Part shown: one piece after another, positions 7,063 to 14,187 of the stretch | Layout: each line of letters begins with the position of its first letter | Position numbering within the stretch: the first letter of the stretch is position 1 | IMG/VR virus record: IMGVR_UViG_3300029258_003713 | Coordinates: 1-23,831 of that record | Strand: one strand, 5' to 3' | Length of the DNA stretch: 23,831 nucleotides | Source of the DNA: a virus | Notes under the pieces: generated by a model | Databases searched by the model: none | What the model saw: the letters and a program-made list of their open reading frames with translations, nothing else | Told to the model about the DNA's origin: nothing | Translations under genes and position numbers: made by a program

Positions 7063-7245
7063 TCAGTTGCTTGCCGTCTCATACGTCGTCATCCGCCGCC
7101 CGCAATGGCGGCACTCCCTGCGGCGAAGCAGACGCCCCCCCCAGGCCCGGCGCGTGTAGAGCACGCGGAAGTGAGCGCAGCCGCAGCGTGGACACTCCAG
7201 TCCGCGCTTCCCCATGGCTTTCTGGTTTTGGTTCGGCTGGGCCAT
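7063..7245 (-). CDS. NrdR-like zinc ribbon protein (60 aa)
   Basis: The product contains LECPRCGC (Cys 18 and 21) and RECRHCGRRMTTYE (Cys 43 and 46), a four-Cys zinc ribbon with Arg-rich linker. The pattern CPxC, then R-RRREC--CG-R-TTYE, is very close to the N-terminal zinc ribbon of the transcription repressor NrdR, but the ATP-cone domain of NrdR is missing. It therefore cannot sense dATP the same way. Its ATG immediately follows the terminase stop (TAGATG), with GAGGAG inside the terminase end, so it is coupled to terminase. A DNA-binding packaging or regulatory accessory is plausible, but the role is not shown by the sequence. Confidence 0.7.
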   Translation of the reverse strand: MAQPNQNQKAMGKRGLECPRCGCAHFRVLYTRRAWGGRLLRRRECRHCGRRMTTYETASN

Positions 7246-9510
7246 CTATCGCCTGCTCCTCTGGAGTTCTGACAGCCTGATGCGCCGCCGCGCCGGTGCG
7301 GACCTGACGTCCGTACCCGGCAAGATCGCGCCCTGCACGGAGGCCGCGACCGCACAGCCGACCAGGCAGTCCAGCCAGTGGTTGTCGGGCCCGCTGGCGC
7401 GCAGTTTCCATTCGTCCACAGTGCGGTTGCGGGCCTCGGTCCGCACGCGGTACTCGGCGGTGATGTGCTCGGCCAGGAGTTGATGGTCGGCGGGCTTGCG
7501 GCCGAAGAGGGACAGGCAGCCTTTGTCGCCGATCGCCACGGCCAGGCGGGCGTGGACGAACGACTTCCAGTAGTTCGTGTCGATCAGGACGTGGCGGACC
7601 TGCCGGCGACCCTGGACGTTCGGGATGCGCCAGTGGTGGCCGATCCGTTCGCCGCGCTTGCGCTTGTACTCGCTAAACGGGACGCTGGAAGCCCCGACGT
7701 ACCGCCCGTGGCTGGGCATGACGACGGCCGAGTGGGCGCTCTGCCGGCAGAACTGGTAGACCACGTCCGTGCTCTGGCCCCAGTTGGCGTCGATCAAACA
7801 GCGCTGGATTCGCAGCATGGCCCCATCATCGCGCCGCCATTCGCGGGACAGGTAGTCATCTGTCAGTTTCGTCAGGCCGGCATAGATCGACCCTTCCAGC
7901 CCGGCCCCGGGTGTGGCTCGGCCGAGGGTCTTGCGGATGTCCCGAAGCGTGAAGTACGCCCGGGCCTGATCGGGATACGTGCCGTAGTCGATCAGGCAGC
8001 CGGTGAAGTCGTCCTCCCACGCCACGACGGTGTGGAACAGGGCCTTGCCCTGCACGTCGATGAACATCGTCAGGTGGCCACAGCCGATGGGCACCTCCCC
8101 GCGCCGATGGCCGTTGACTTTGCTGGCCACCTGCTCGGCAGTGAGCATGTCGGTGTCGCCCTCGTCCTCGGGCAGGGGCTCGTTCTGGTACTCGGCCCAG
8201 AAGGCACGCTCGTCCTGGTGTTTCAGGTTCATCGCGTGCTGCAGGGCGGACAGCTCGTCGGTGTTGTGCCTTTCCGGCCACGCGACGACGGCGCCGGCGT
8301 CCATCTCGTGACGATGCTCGCGATAGAATTCGGTGGCCTCGTGGCCGTCGCCGTCGTTGCGAAAACTGTCAGCGCGGATCTGGGCGTACTTGTCCCAGAG
8401 CTTCTCGTTTGCCGGGAAGGAGTAGACCAGCTTCGTCCGTTCGCCCTGCCAGGCGGGGTGCGTATCGCGGTCGAGGATCTGGTCGGCCATGTCGCCGGGG
8501 CGGATCACGGTGCATGGCATGATGCCGGAGATCTTCTGGCCGGGCCCGGCGAGGTTCAGGATCGCGCCGTTGAGCGTGTCCATCCTGGCCCGCGTCTGCG
8601 GGACGCTGCGCGCCGACTCGTCGGTCTGCGGGTCGTCGAGCACCACCAGCGACGGGCGGGCGGCCCGGCCGTCGGCACGCTTGAACTTCATGCCGCGTAT
8701 GCGGCTCTCGATACCCGCCACGCGAATAATCGCGCCGGACGCCTTCGAGTCGGGAATGGTCGGCAGGACGATCTCGTCGGCCGTCCAGACGATCCGCGTG
8801 TGCCTGCCGTTGCACAATTGGCCCTTGGCGCGGTTGTGAATCCGCTCGAGGGCGTGGATGGGGAACACCGCCTCCGGATAGTCCTCCAGCAGACGCTCGT
8901 TGGTCTCGAACTCGACCTTGATGCTCTCGAGCATGCTGCGGGCGTGTCCGGCGTCTGAGCCGATCAGGCACACAAAATCCCGCGCGCCGGTGAGCATCGC
9001 CCAGATACAGGCCGTTTCAGCCAGCGTGGTCTTTCCGCTGCCGCGCGGCATGGCCATGGCGAACAGCCCGCCGCGAAGGACGGCCTGCTCGATCTTGGCG
9101 ATCACCTTCAAGTGATCGTCCGACCACGGCAGGCAGAACGCCTCGGGGAAGTAGGCCTCGCAGAAGAACCGAAAGTCCGTCCGGCCCCTGGCCTTTCGTT
9201 GCGGGTCGATCACCTCGGGAATGGGCCCGATGTCCCTGCCGATGGCCGATAGCGCCGCGTTGCGGGCACGGGCGGCCTCCTTCATGGCCTCGTAGTCGGC
9301 CGGCTGCTTGGCGGGCGCGGGGTTGTGTCGAAGCCACGCCAGCCAGGCGGCGTAGCGGAACAGGTCGACGTGCTTCTGGTCGCCGATCCGGTAGCCGGCC
9401 CGGTTGCGGTGGCGGCGCAAAGTGCGCTCACTAATCACCTCGCCCAGCGGCGTGGAGTTCAGCATCCGCGTCAGCATCGACGGGCGCAGCTTGCGAGGAT
9501 CAGTCGCCAC
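7246..9510 (-). CDS. Terminase large subunit (GpA-like) with N-terminal extra domain
   Basis: The 754-aa protein packages DNA into the prohead by ATP-driven translocation and cuts it. Residues 1-62 form an extra helical domain ending in FRYAAWLAW. The ATPase has Walker A PRGSGKTT (K160), a Walker B strand SLVVLDDPQTDE at about 285-297, and the coupling region that follows. The nuclease part (from about 490) has MFIDVQGKALFHTVVAW, a LIDYGTYP strand, LIDANWG and a late DNHWLDCLVG acidic motif, a layout that fits the GpA-type RNase H-like nuclease. The start at 9510 overlaps the 66-aa gene by 11 bases. No separate small terminase is obvious, so the N-terminal domain and the neighbouring 66-aa protein may take that role; this is inference. 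Confidence 0.9.
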   Translation of the reverse strand: MATDPRKLRPSMLTRMLNSTPLGEVISERTLRRHRNRAGYRIGDQKHVDLFRYAAWLAWLRHNPAPAKQPADYEAMKEAARARNAALSAIGRDIGPIPEVIDPQRKARGRTDFRFFCEAYFPEAFCLPWSDDHLKVIAKIEQAVLRGGLFAMAMPRGSGKTTLAETACIWAMLTGARDFVCLIGSDAGHARSMLESIKVEFETNERLLEDYPEAVFPIHALERIHNRAKGQLCNGRHTRIVWTADEIVLPTIPDSKASGAIIRVAGIESRIRGMKFKRADGRAARPSLVVLDDPQTDESARSVPQTRARMDTLNGAILNLAGPGQKISGIMPCTVIRPGDMADQILDRDTHPAWQGERTKLVYSFPANEKLWDKYAQIRADSFRNDGDGHEATEFYREHRHEMDAGAVVAWPERHNTDELSALQHAMNLKHQDERAFWAEYQNEPLPEDEGDTDMLTAEQVASKVNGHRRGEVPIGCGHLTMFIDVQGKALFHTVVAWEDDFTGCLIDYGTYPDQARAYFTLRDIRKTLGRATPGAGLEGSIYAGLTKLTDDYLSREWRRDDGAMLRIQRCLIDANWGQSTDVVYQFCRQSAHSAVVMPSHGRYVGASSVPFSEYKRKRGERIGHHWRIPNVQGRRQVRHVLIDTNYWKSFVHARLAVAIGDKGCLSLFGRKPADHQLLAEHITAEYRVRTEARNRTVDEWKLRASGPDNHWLDCLVGCAVAASVQGAILPGTDVRSAPARRRIRLSELQRSRR

Positions 9511-9700
9511 CGGCCATCTCCTTGGCCAGCCAAGCCGTGTAGTGCACCAGATTGAGCGTGCCGCCCGGATTGACCGGCGCGCCCGCGTCGATGTCGGCGC
9601 GGATCATCTCCTCGGTGATCCGCCGGCCACCGGCGGCGGAGAGGACCTTGGCCAGCTGGGCGGTGGTGAGGGCCGTCAGGCTTGGGGTTGTCTCGCTCAT
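9500..9700 (-). CDS. Small protein before terminase; homologous in pattern to the TerL N-terminus
   Basis: The 66-aa product has two helices around LTTAQLAKVLSAAGG and ITEEMIRADIDAGAP, then LNLVHYTAWLAKEMAG. GGGAGGA lies seven bases upstream of ATG 9700. It aligns with residues 8-62 of the terminase that follows: 'L...L...L....G..I.E...R', then 'L..Y.AWLA', with about 12 identities over 52 positions by eye. It is probably a small DNA-binding or terminase-associated protein, possibly part of a divided small-subunit function. It is the first gene of the packaging operon and is transcribed divergently from the plus-strand cluster starting at 9898. Confidence 0.6.
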   Translation of the reverse strand: MSETTPSLTALTTAQLAKVLSAAGGRRITEEMIRADIDAGAPVNPGGTLNLVHYTAWLAKEMAGGD

Positions 9701-9897
9701 GTGCCTGTCCTCCCGGCAGGAATCTGCGGATTCTCGGCCGGGATCTTTCGCCCATGCCGCAAATGGCGACGTGTGCCATGCTTACGGGCGCAAGTTCTTT
9801 TGCAAAAATGTGTTAATTGCCTTGCCCCGGGCGGACCACAGAGCAAACATGAACACGTGAAAACGAAGCGCAAGCCATTGAGAGAAAGGATGTTGCG
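9701..9897. other. Divergent intergenic region between packaging and accessory operons
   Basis: This 197-bp gap separates the leftward packaging operon (start 9700) from the rightward operon (start 9898). It contains an AT-rich core near 9793-9822 (CTTTTGCAAAAATGTG then TTAATTG), which probably holds promoters in both directions, but I could not find a clean -35/-10 pair. It has no supported gene; a long minus-strand open frame across it is a GC-driven shadow. Confidence 0.4.
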
Positions 9898-10185
9898 ATG
9901 AGAATCACGAGCATCGAACTGGTAGGCACCAGCGACACGAAACTGCATGACGGCAGCCCGGGCCTGGCCCGGGCCTTTGCCAAGATCAGCCGCAAGCCGG
10001 GCGACAAGCACATCACCGTCGAGCTGCTGGCGCCCGGCTGCGAACGCACCCACCAGGTTCAGGCCGACGACGCCGATGACCAGTGGTCGATGGCCCAGAT
10101 CCTCCAGCACGCCCTGGACGGATACCAAGGGACCAACAGCGACGTCGACGGATACTTCCGAACCATCCAGATGCTGGCCGACTGA
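9898..10185 (+). CDS. Hypothetical phage protein (95 aa), first of plus-strand cluster
   Basis: ATG 9898 follows AAAGGA with eight bases spacing. The product starts with MRITSIELVGTSDTKLHDGS, a beta-strand start, then the basic segment FAKISRKPGDKHITVELLAPGC and an acidic helical C-terminus ending in FRTIQMLAD. It is small, soluble and without membrane segments or recognised motifs. It leads a run of five genes on the plus strand with strong, similar ribosome sites and gaps of 12-39 bases, so they are likely one transcript. I do not recognise a family. Confidence 0.65.
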   Translation: MRITSIELVGTSDTKLHDGSPGLARAFAKISRKPGDKHITVELLAPGCERTHQVQADDADDQWSMAQILQHALDGYQGTNSDVDGYFRTIQMLAD

Positions 10186-10197
10186 CCCGAGGGGACC

Positions 10198-10563
10198 ATG
10201 CACCGACTCAACCACAGCGGCGAAACGATGATTCCCGGCACACCACGGACGGCGCGCCGGGCCATGCGGAAGGTCCGCGAACTGGCGCGGCTGCGGCACA
10301 AGGTGTACCTCCGTCGCTTCCGGCAGACCTACGGATACGAGTCGCAGCTCGGCCCGGAATGGATCGCCATCTCGCACCGCCACCCGATGGCGATGGTGAC
10401 CGTCACCGGGCCCCTCGACGAGAGCCTGGCGGCGGACCGGGAGATCATGGCCACCGCACACGACGTGCTGGCGTTCGGCACGGACAGGTATGCCATCAGT
10501 TGGCTGGGATTCGAAAGGCTGCCCGGGGCCGGGAATCATCCTCGTACGCAGAGCGACTACTAA
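10198..10563 (+). CDS. Hypothetical basic phage protein (121 aa)
   Basis: The ATG at 10198 has GAGGGG just upstream, and another in-frame ATG lies ten codons later (MIPGTPRTARRAMRK). The product is strongly basic in residues 15-42 (ARRAMRKVRELARLRHKVYL), followed by a region of strands and a helix (MAMVTVTGPLDESLAADREI) and a charged tail. The basic helices could bind nucleic acid, but no motif proves this. It is 12 bases after the previous gene. Family unknown. Confidence 0.6.
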   Translation: MHRLNHSGETMIPGTPRTARRAMRKVRELARLRHKVYLRRFRQTYGYESQLGPEWIAISHRHPMAMVTVTGPLDESLAADREIMATAHDVLAFGTDRYAISWLGFERLPGAGNHPRTQSDY

Positions 10564-10590
10564 CCGCCCCATGCGGGCAAGGAGAACGGC

Positions 10591-10812
10591 ATGAACGAGC
10601 AAGAATTCCAGGACGCATTGAAGACGGCCCTCCAGGCGCTGGCCTGGATGGCGGAAGACCACGACTACCCCGACACGCTGCCGGTGGACCTGGCGGAGGT
10701 CCGCGAGGTCCGGACCTTCGACGAGGCCGGGGTGCTCACACGAAACAAGGGCCTGGTGGTGACGCTCGCCGACCGCAGCCAGATGCAGGTCACCATCATC
10801 GCAAGCCGCTGA
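10591..10812 (+). CDS. Hypothetical small acidic phage protein (73 aa)
   Basis: ATG 10591 is preceded by AAGGAGAACGGC, a very strong ribosome site. The acidic product has an N-terminal helix (FQDALKTALQALAWMAEDHD) followed by beta strands ending in GLVVTLADRSQMQVTIIASR. No motif is recognised. The size and acidic charge would suit a small regulatory or inhibitor protein, but that is only a guess. It belongs to the same transcript as its neighbours. Confidence 0.6.
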   Translation: MNEQEFQDALKTALQALAWMAEDHDYPDTLPVDLAEVREVRTFDEAGVLTRNKGLVVTLADRSQMQVTIIASR

Positions 10813-10827
10813 GCAAGGAGAACCGCC

Positions 10828-11115
10828 ATGAAACGAGCACGCACCGCAACCGGCAAGGTCTACGGCGCGGAGGTCCACGGCAAGAAGCGCCGCGTGACCG
10901 TGCCGGAAGACCCAAAGCCCGAGGACGTGCTGAACGACGCCCTCCGGGAGAACCTCAGCCCGCACGCCGTCGCGGCCATCGCCGCGTTCTGCCAGACGGC
11001 GACGACACAGCGGGAAGACGTGGACCGGCAGATTCGATGGTTCGCCGACCGGCTGATCGAGCTGGTCGGCGGTGGCGACGAGCACAACCGCCTCTGCGAA
11101 GAGGTCGGACTCTAG
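10828..11115 (+). CDS. Hypothetical phage protein with helical C-terminus (95 aa)
   Basis: ATG 10828 follows AAGGAGAACCGCC. The basic N-terminus (KRARTATGKVYGAEVHGKKR) is followed by PEDPKPEDVLNDALRENL and then long helices (QTATTQREDVDRQIRWFADRL) ending in CEEVGL. It is soluble, with no membrane segment. I recall similar short proteins in phages near replication-type genes but cannot name a family. It is the fourth gene of the plus-strand cluster. Confidence 0.6.
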   Translation: MKRARTATGKVYGAEVHGKKRRVTVPEDPKPEDVLNDALRENLSPHAVAAIAAFCQTATTQREDVDRQIRWFADRLIELVGGGDEHNRLCEEVGL

Positions 11116-11154
11116 AAACCGGCCCGCATGGGCCACAACATGAGGAGCAAGATC

Positions 11155-11808
11155 ATGAAGAAGAACGAAGTCAAGGTCGGACAGACGTACCGCTGCAAGG
11201 TCAGCGGGTCGCTGGCGGACGTCCGGATCACCGCTGAGAATCCCCACGGCGGGTGGGACGCGATCAACGTCTCCACGAACCGGAAGGTCCGGATCAAGAG
11301 CCCGCAGCGCCTGCGGAGCGTGGTCAAGCGGCCGGCCAAGCGGAAGAAGACCGTGACGCTGGCCGAGCACGAGGCCCAGGCCAAGCGCGAGCAGGCCAGC
11401 GCCGAGCGCGCCGCCGGGCAGGTCCGCAAGGACATCGCCAAGACGGTCAAGGCCGTTCAGAACGGCGACCTGACCAAGGGCGTCACCGTGCCCACGGGGG
11501 CGAAGAAGGCCAAGAAGGCGACCGGCAAGGCCAAGGCGGCGACGAAACGCCACACGGGCCAACGTGACGCGAAGGGGGCCAAACGTCCGAGCGGCCTGGA
11601 CGCCGCCGCCCAAGTCCTGGGCGAGACCAAGGAACCCCTCGGTGCTAAGGAGATGGTCGAACGGATGCTGGCCAAGGGCCTGTGGCAGACCAAGGGCAAG
11701 ACCCCGGCCGCAACGATTTACGCCGCCATCATCCGGGAGATCGCCGCAAAGGGCAACGACAGCCGATTCCGCAAGGTCGACCGCGGCAAGTTCGAGCTGG
11801 CCAAGTAG
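11155..11808 (+). CDS. HARE-HTH domain protein with histone-like Lys/Ala linker
   Basis: The open frame begins at 11128, but ATG 11155 has GAGGAG eight bases upstream and is preferred (217 aa). Residues 1-55 form a small beta domain (VKVGQTYRCKVSG, VRITAENPHGGWDAI). Residues 60-145 are a Lys/Ala/Arg-rich tract resembling histone H1 tails (KKAKKATGKAKAATKRH). Residues 147-217 match a HARE-HTH domain: GLDAAAQVLGE, MVERMLAKGLW, TPAATIYAAIIREI, then FRKVDRGKFELAK. That winged-helix family links to RNA polymerase delta, chromatin and modification enzymes. The protein probably binds DNA; nucleoid-like or regulatory action is inference. A hairpin terminator follows. Confidence 0.75.
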   Translation: MKKNEVKVGQTYRCKVSGSLADVRITAENPHGGWDAINVSTNRKVRIKSPQRLRSVVKRPAKRKKTVTLAEHEAQAKREQASAERAAGQVRKDIAKTVKAVQNGDLTKGVTVPTGAKKAKKATGKAKAATKRHTGQRDAKGAKRPSGLDAAAQVLGETKEPLGAKEMVERMLAKGLWQTKGKTPAATIYAAIIREIAAKGNDSRFRKVDRGKFELAK

Positions 11809-11834
11809 CGTAGAGTTCACGCCTCCACCTCCTC

Positions 11835-11859
11835 CACCCCGGCGACGCTTGCCGGGGTG
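11835..11859 (+). terminator. Hairpin terminator of the plus-strand cluster
   Basis: CACCCCGGC (11835-11843) and GCCGGGGTG (11851-11859) form a perfect 9-bp stem with a 7-base loop, followed by CTCTT. The U-run is weak, but the location, 27 bases after the stop at 11808, supports a termination role. Confidence 0.55.
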
Positions 11860-11873
11860 CTCTTCGGCCAAGC

Positions 11874-11901
11874 TTGTTCCATCCCCCGTTTCTGATAGAA
11901 T
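11874..11901 (+). promoter_or_regulatory. Promoter with apparently leaderless transcript start
   Basis: TTGTTC (11874-11879) and TAGAAT (11896-11901) are separated by 16 bp. The A of the ATG at 11908 lies seven bases past the -10, where transcription would start, so the mRNA could begin at the start codon. No Shine-Dalgarno is visible. Confidence 0.5.
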
Positions 11902-11907
11902 CAGCCT

Positions 11908-12363
11908 ATGGCTACTGAAGCACTCGAGATTCCGGAGAGATGCTGCCTGAACTGTGTGTTTCTGTACGATCCGAGTCAGGATGGAAAGCCCAAGCCCTCC
12001 TTGGACCGACAAACCAGAGATCGGCTTCGGGTAAGCGATCCCATTGGCAACAGAACGTTGCAGTGCTATCAGGAAGTCTGGGATGCCAAGGCGGTCAAGG
12101 ACGAGCCCGAAAGCAAACTCGACCGATTGCTCAGAGAAGACCGGGGAGAATTCTGTCTCTTCTACCCCTACAAGCCCAATGTATTTCCTGCTGCCGCGAA
12201 GCACCTTGAACGACGAGCCGCCGACCGCCAGGAGGCGGAAAGGGACCGTGCTCTGACTAGGAGAGCCTTCTGGGTCGCTTTTGCAGCCCTTATGGTCTCG
12301 ATCTTCGCGATTCTGGCACAGCTCACGTGGGACATCTGTAAGCATATTCATTCCTGTCCGTAG
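11908..12363 (+). CDS. Cys-rich protein with C-terminal membrane segment (moron)
   Basis: The 151-aa product has cysteines at residues 12, 13, 16 (RCCLNC), 53 (LQCYQ) and 83 (EFCLFYPY), a spacing that could bind zinc or an Fe-S cluster. A charged Arg/Glu helix at about 98-119 precedes one membrane segment at about 120-142 (FWVAFAALMVSIFAILAQL), with a short Cys-containing tail outside. It is probably tail-anchored with the Cys-rich part inside the cell. It has its own promoter, is lower in GC than its neighbours and faces the methyltransferase gene, whose 3' end it overlaps by 16 bases. A superinfection-exclusion or defence role is conceivable. Family unknown. Confidence 0.7.
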   Translation: MATEALEIPERCCLNCVFLYDPSQDGKPKPSLDRQTRDRLRVSDPIGNRTLQCYQEVWDAKAVKDEPESKLDRLLREDRGEFCLFYPYKPNVFPAAAKHLERRAADRQEAERDRALTRRAFWVAFAALMVSIFAILAQLTWDICKHIHSCP

Positions 12364-13667
12364 GCTGAAATTCGTTTCGCCTTCTGGCCGGTAAACTGCT
12401 CCCAGCGCTGCACGATCACGTCGCAGTACAGGGGGTCGAGTTCCATGAGGTAGGCTCGGCGCCCGGTCTGTTGGCAGCCGATGAGGGTCGAGCCCGAGCC
12501 GCCGAACAGGTCCATGACGTTCTCACCGGGCAGGGAGCTGTACTGAATGGACCGGACGGCCAACTCGACGGGCTTCTCGGTCAGGTGCACCATCGCTTGG
12601 GGACTGACCTTCTTGACATGCCACAGATCCGTGGCGTTGTTGGGGCCGTAGAAGTTGTGGCCGGCGCCTTCCTTCCAGCCGTAAAACGCCAGCTCGAACG
12701 CCCCCATCATGTCTTTCCTGGTGAGCACCGGATGCTGCTTGTCCCAGACGATGCCCTGGCTGAAGTACAGCCCAGCCGCCTTCAACGGCGCGGGGTAGTT
12801 GCCGAGGTTGGCGTACCCACCCCAGATGTAGAACGACCCGCCCGGCTTGAGCACGCGCGAGGCGTTTGCGAACCACGCCATGAGCATCTTGTCGAATGCC
12901 TCGTCGCTGACGAAGTCGTTTTCGAGCGGCCGGTCCTTGGCCCGCATCTTCTTGCGGGCCTTGGTCGGGTCAATTGTGCCCCGGGCAACATCGAAGCGCT
13001 GGTGGTGCATCTTCTGCGACAGGTCGGGGTGGGAGCTGTTGCCGGCGGCGATGGCGGTGCTACTGCGCGGCTCGACCTTCACGTTGTACGGCGGGTCCAT
13101 GTTGACCAGGTCGATGGTCGCCCCGTCCAACAGCCGGTCGAGATCGGCCTCGCTGCCGCTGTCACCGCACATCAGACGGTGCTCGCCCAGCACCCAGATG
13201 TCGCCCGGCTGGGTGATCGCCTCGTCCGGTGGCTCGGGAACCTGGTCCGGATCGGTCAGGCCCTCGGTGGCCTCGCCGTCGAGCAGCTTGGCCAGTTCTT
13301 CGCTGCCGAAGCCCAGCAGGCTCAGGTCGTAGTCGGCGCCCTGGAGATCCTTCAGTTCGATGGGCAGCAGGTCGAAGTCCCACTCGGCCAGCGTGGCCGT
13401 CTGGTTGTCGGCGATCCTGTAGGCCTTGATCTGCTCGGGCGACAAGTCGGTGGCCACGTGGACAGGCACCTTGGCCAGGCCGAGCTTCTTGGCGGCCTTC
13501 CAGCGGGTGTGCCCGACGATGATCACGCCATCGCCGTCCACAACGATGGGCTGGCGGAAGCCGAACTCGGCCAGGGAGGCCGCCACGGCGTCCACGGCCT
13601 GGTCGTTGACGCGAGGATTAGACTCGTAAGGCGTGATGTCATCAATGTTTCGGATAGCGACTTTCAT
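12348..13667 (-). CDS. ParB-like nuclease/DNA methyltransferase fusion (beta class)
   Basis: ATG 13667 follows AAGGAGAT, so the 25 upstream codons of the frame are left out (439 aa). Residues 1-95 are a ParB/Srx-like domain (LAEFGFRQPIVVDGDGVIIVGHTRWKA style; residues 34-57). Residues 155-439 are a methyltransferase: DPPY at 191-194 comes first and the SAM-binding FGGSGST at 388-394 comes last, which is the beta-class order, with LDPLYCDVIVQRWE at the end. DPPY suggests N6-adenine; N4-cytosine is possible. Such ParB-methyltransferase fusions are common orphan phage enzymes that protect phage DNA against host restriction. No cognate nuclease lies nearby. The 3' end overlaps the convergent gene ending at 12363. 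Confidence 0.88.
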   Translation of the reverse strand: MKVAIRNIDDITPYESNPRVNDQAVDAVAASLAEFGFRQPIVVDGDGVIIVGHTRWKAAKKLGLAKVPVHVATDLSPEQIKAYRIADNQTATLAEWDFDLLPIELKDLQGADYDLSLLGFGSEELAKLLDGEATEGLTDPDQVPEPPDEAITQPGDIWVLGEHRLMCGDSGSEADLDRLLDGATIDLVNMDPPYNVKVEPRSSTAIAAGNSSHPDLSQKMHHQRFDVARGTIDPTKARKKMRAKDRPLENDFVSDEAFDKMLMAWFANASRVLKPGGSFYIWGGYANLGNYPAPLKAAGLYFSQGIVWDKQHPVLTRKDMMGAFELAFYGWKEGAGHNFYGPNNATDLWHVKKVSPQAMVHLTEKPVELAVRSIQYSSLPGENVMDLFGGSGSTLIGCQQTGRRAYLMELDPLYCDVIVQRWEQFTGQKAKRISAYGQE

Positions 13668-13732
13668 GTGCGATCTCCTTCGCGAAAAAACCGGCGGCGC
13701 AAAACAAACTCTGCCCATGGGTGCGACTGTTC

Positions 13733-13763
13733 CCGCGGCCATTTTCTCGATTCGATGCCGCGG
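13733..13763 (-). other. Hairpin between two replication-block genes
   Basis: In the 111-base gap 13668-13778, CCGCGGC and GCCGCGG form a 7-bp inverted repeat with a 17-base AT-rich loop. No run of T follows on the minus strand, so it is only a weak terminator candidate. It could instead be a processing or pausing site before the methyltransferase gene. Confidence 0.3.
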
Positions 13764-13778
13764 AAGTACCTATACGTT

Positions 13779-14138
13779 TTATTTCTTCTCGACATTGGCT
13801 TTGCGACTGGCGCCTGTCTGGCCTGCTCCCGACGGCTGCGATGCTCGGGCGTCCACGTTGCCCGCCTCGCAGTCCCCGGGCTTCGTCTGCGCTATCCTGG
13901 CGACGATGGTGTGGATCGCCTCGGCGTGCCGAGGGTATTCCTGGGCCAGCCATGAGGCCGGTGCATAGATATGCCCATCGTGTTGGATCACCGGCGCGAC
14001 GTCATACCCGAGGCACAGCATCGCCTTGAGTTCGTTGTCGAACGCTCCGCAGGGCAGGAAGACCACGCCACAGTCATCCTCGAATGCGGTCCGCAGCCAC
14101 TTGGCCAGTCGCTTGCCTTCGATCACGATCTGTCTCAT
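13779..14138 (-). CDS. Hypothetical protein (119 aa) next to the putative origin
   Basis: ATG 14138 follows AGGAGAAC with normal spacing. The product starts MRQIVIEGKRLAKWLRTAFE and has CGVVFLPCGAFDNELKAML and then a helix AEAIHTIVARIAQTKPG. The last 35 residues are Gly/Ala/Ser/Lys rich and probably disordered (ASQPSGAGQTGASRKANVEKK). Two Cys near residues 23 and 30 are not arranged as a metal site. It is the first gene after the origin-like region. Function is unknown and I do not recognise a family. Confidence 0.6.
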   Translation of the reverse strand: MRQIVIEGKRLAKWLRTAFEDDCGVVFLPCGAFDNELKAMLCLGYDVAPVIQHDGHIYAPASWLAQEYPRHAEAIHTIVARIAQTKPGDCEAGNVDARASQPSGAGQTGASRKANVEKK

Positions 14139-14187
14139 TTCGTTCTCCTGTCCTTGACGCCATGTCGTCGCGATAGCCCTACGTCCC

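Noticed and set aside
7378-8958. 526-aa plus-strand open frame
   Set aside because: It is the antisense of the terminase gene.
9697-12351. 884-aa minus-strand open frame opposite the plus-strand cluster
   Set aside because: It runs antisense to five genes with good ribosome sites, has no recognisable domain and arises from high GC at third positions.
13733-13763. Rho-independent terminator
   Set aside because: The hairpin has a 17-base loop and no T-run afterwards on the transcribed strand.
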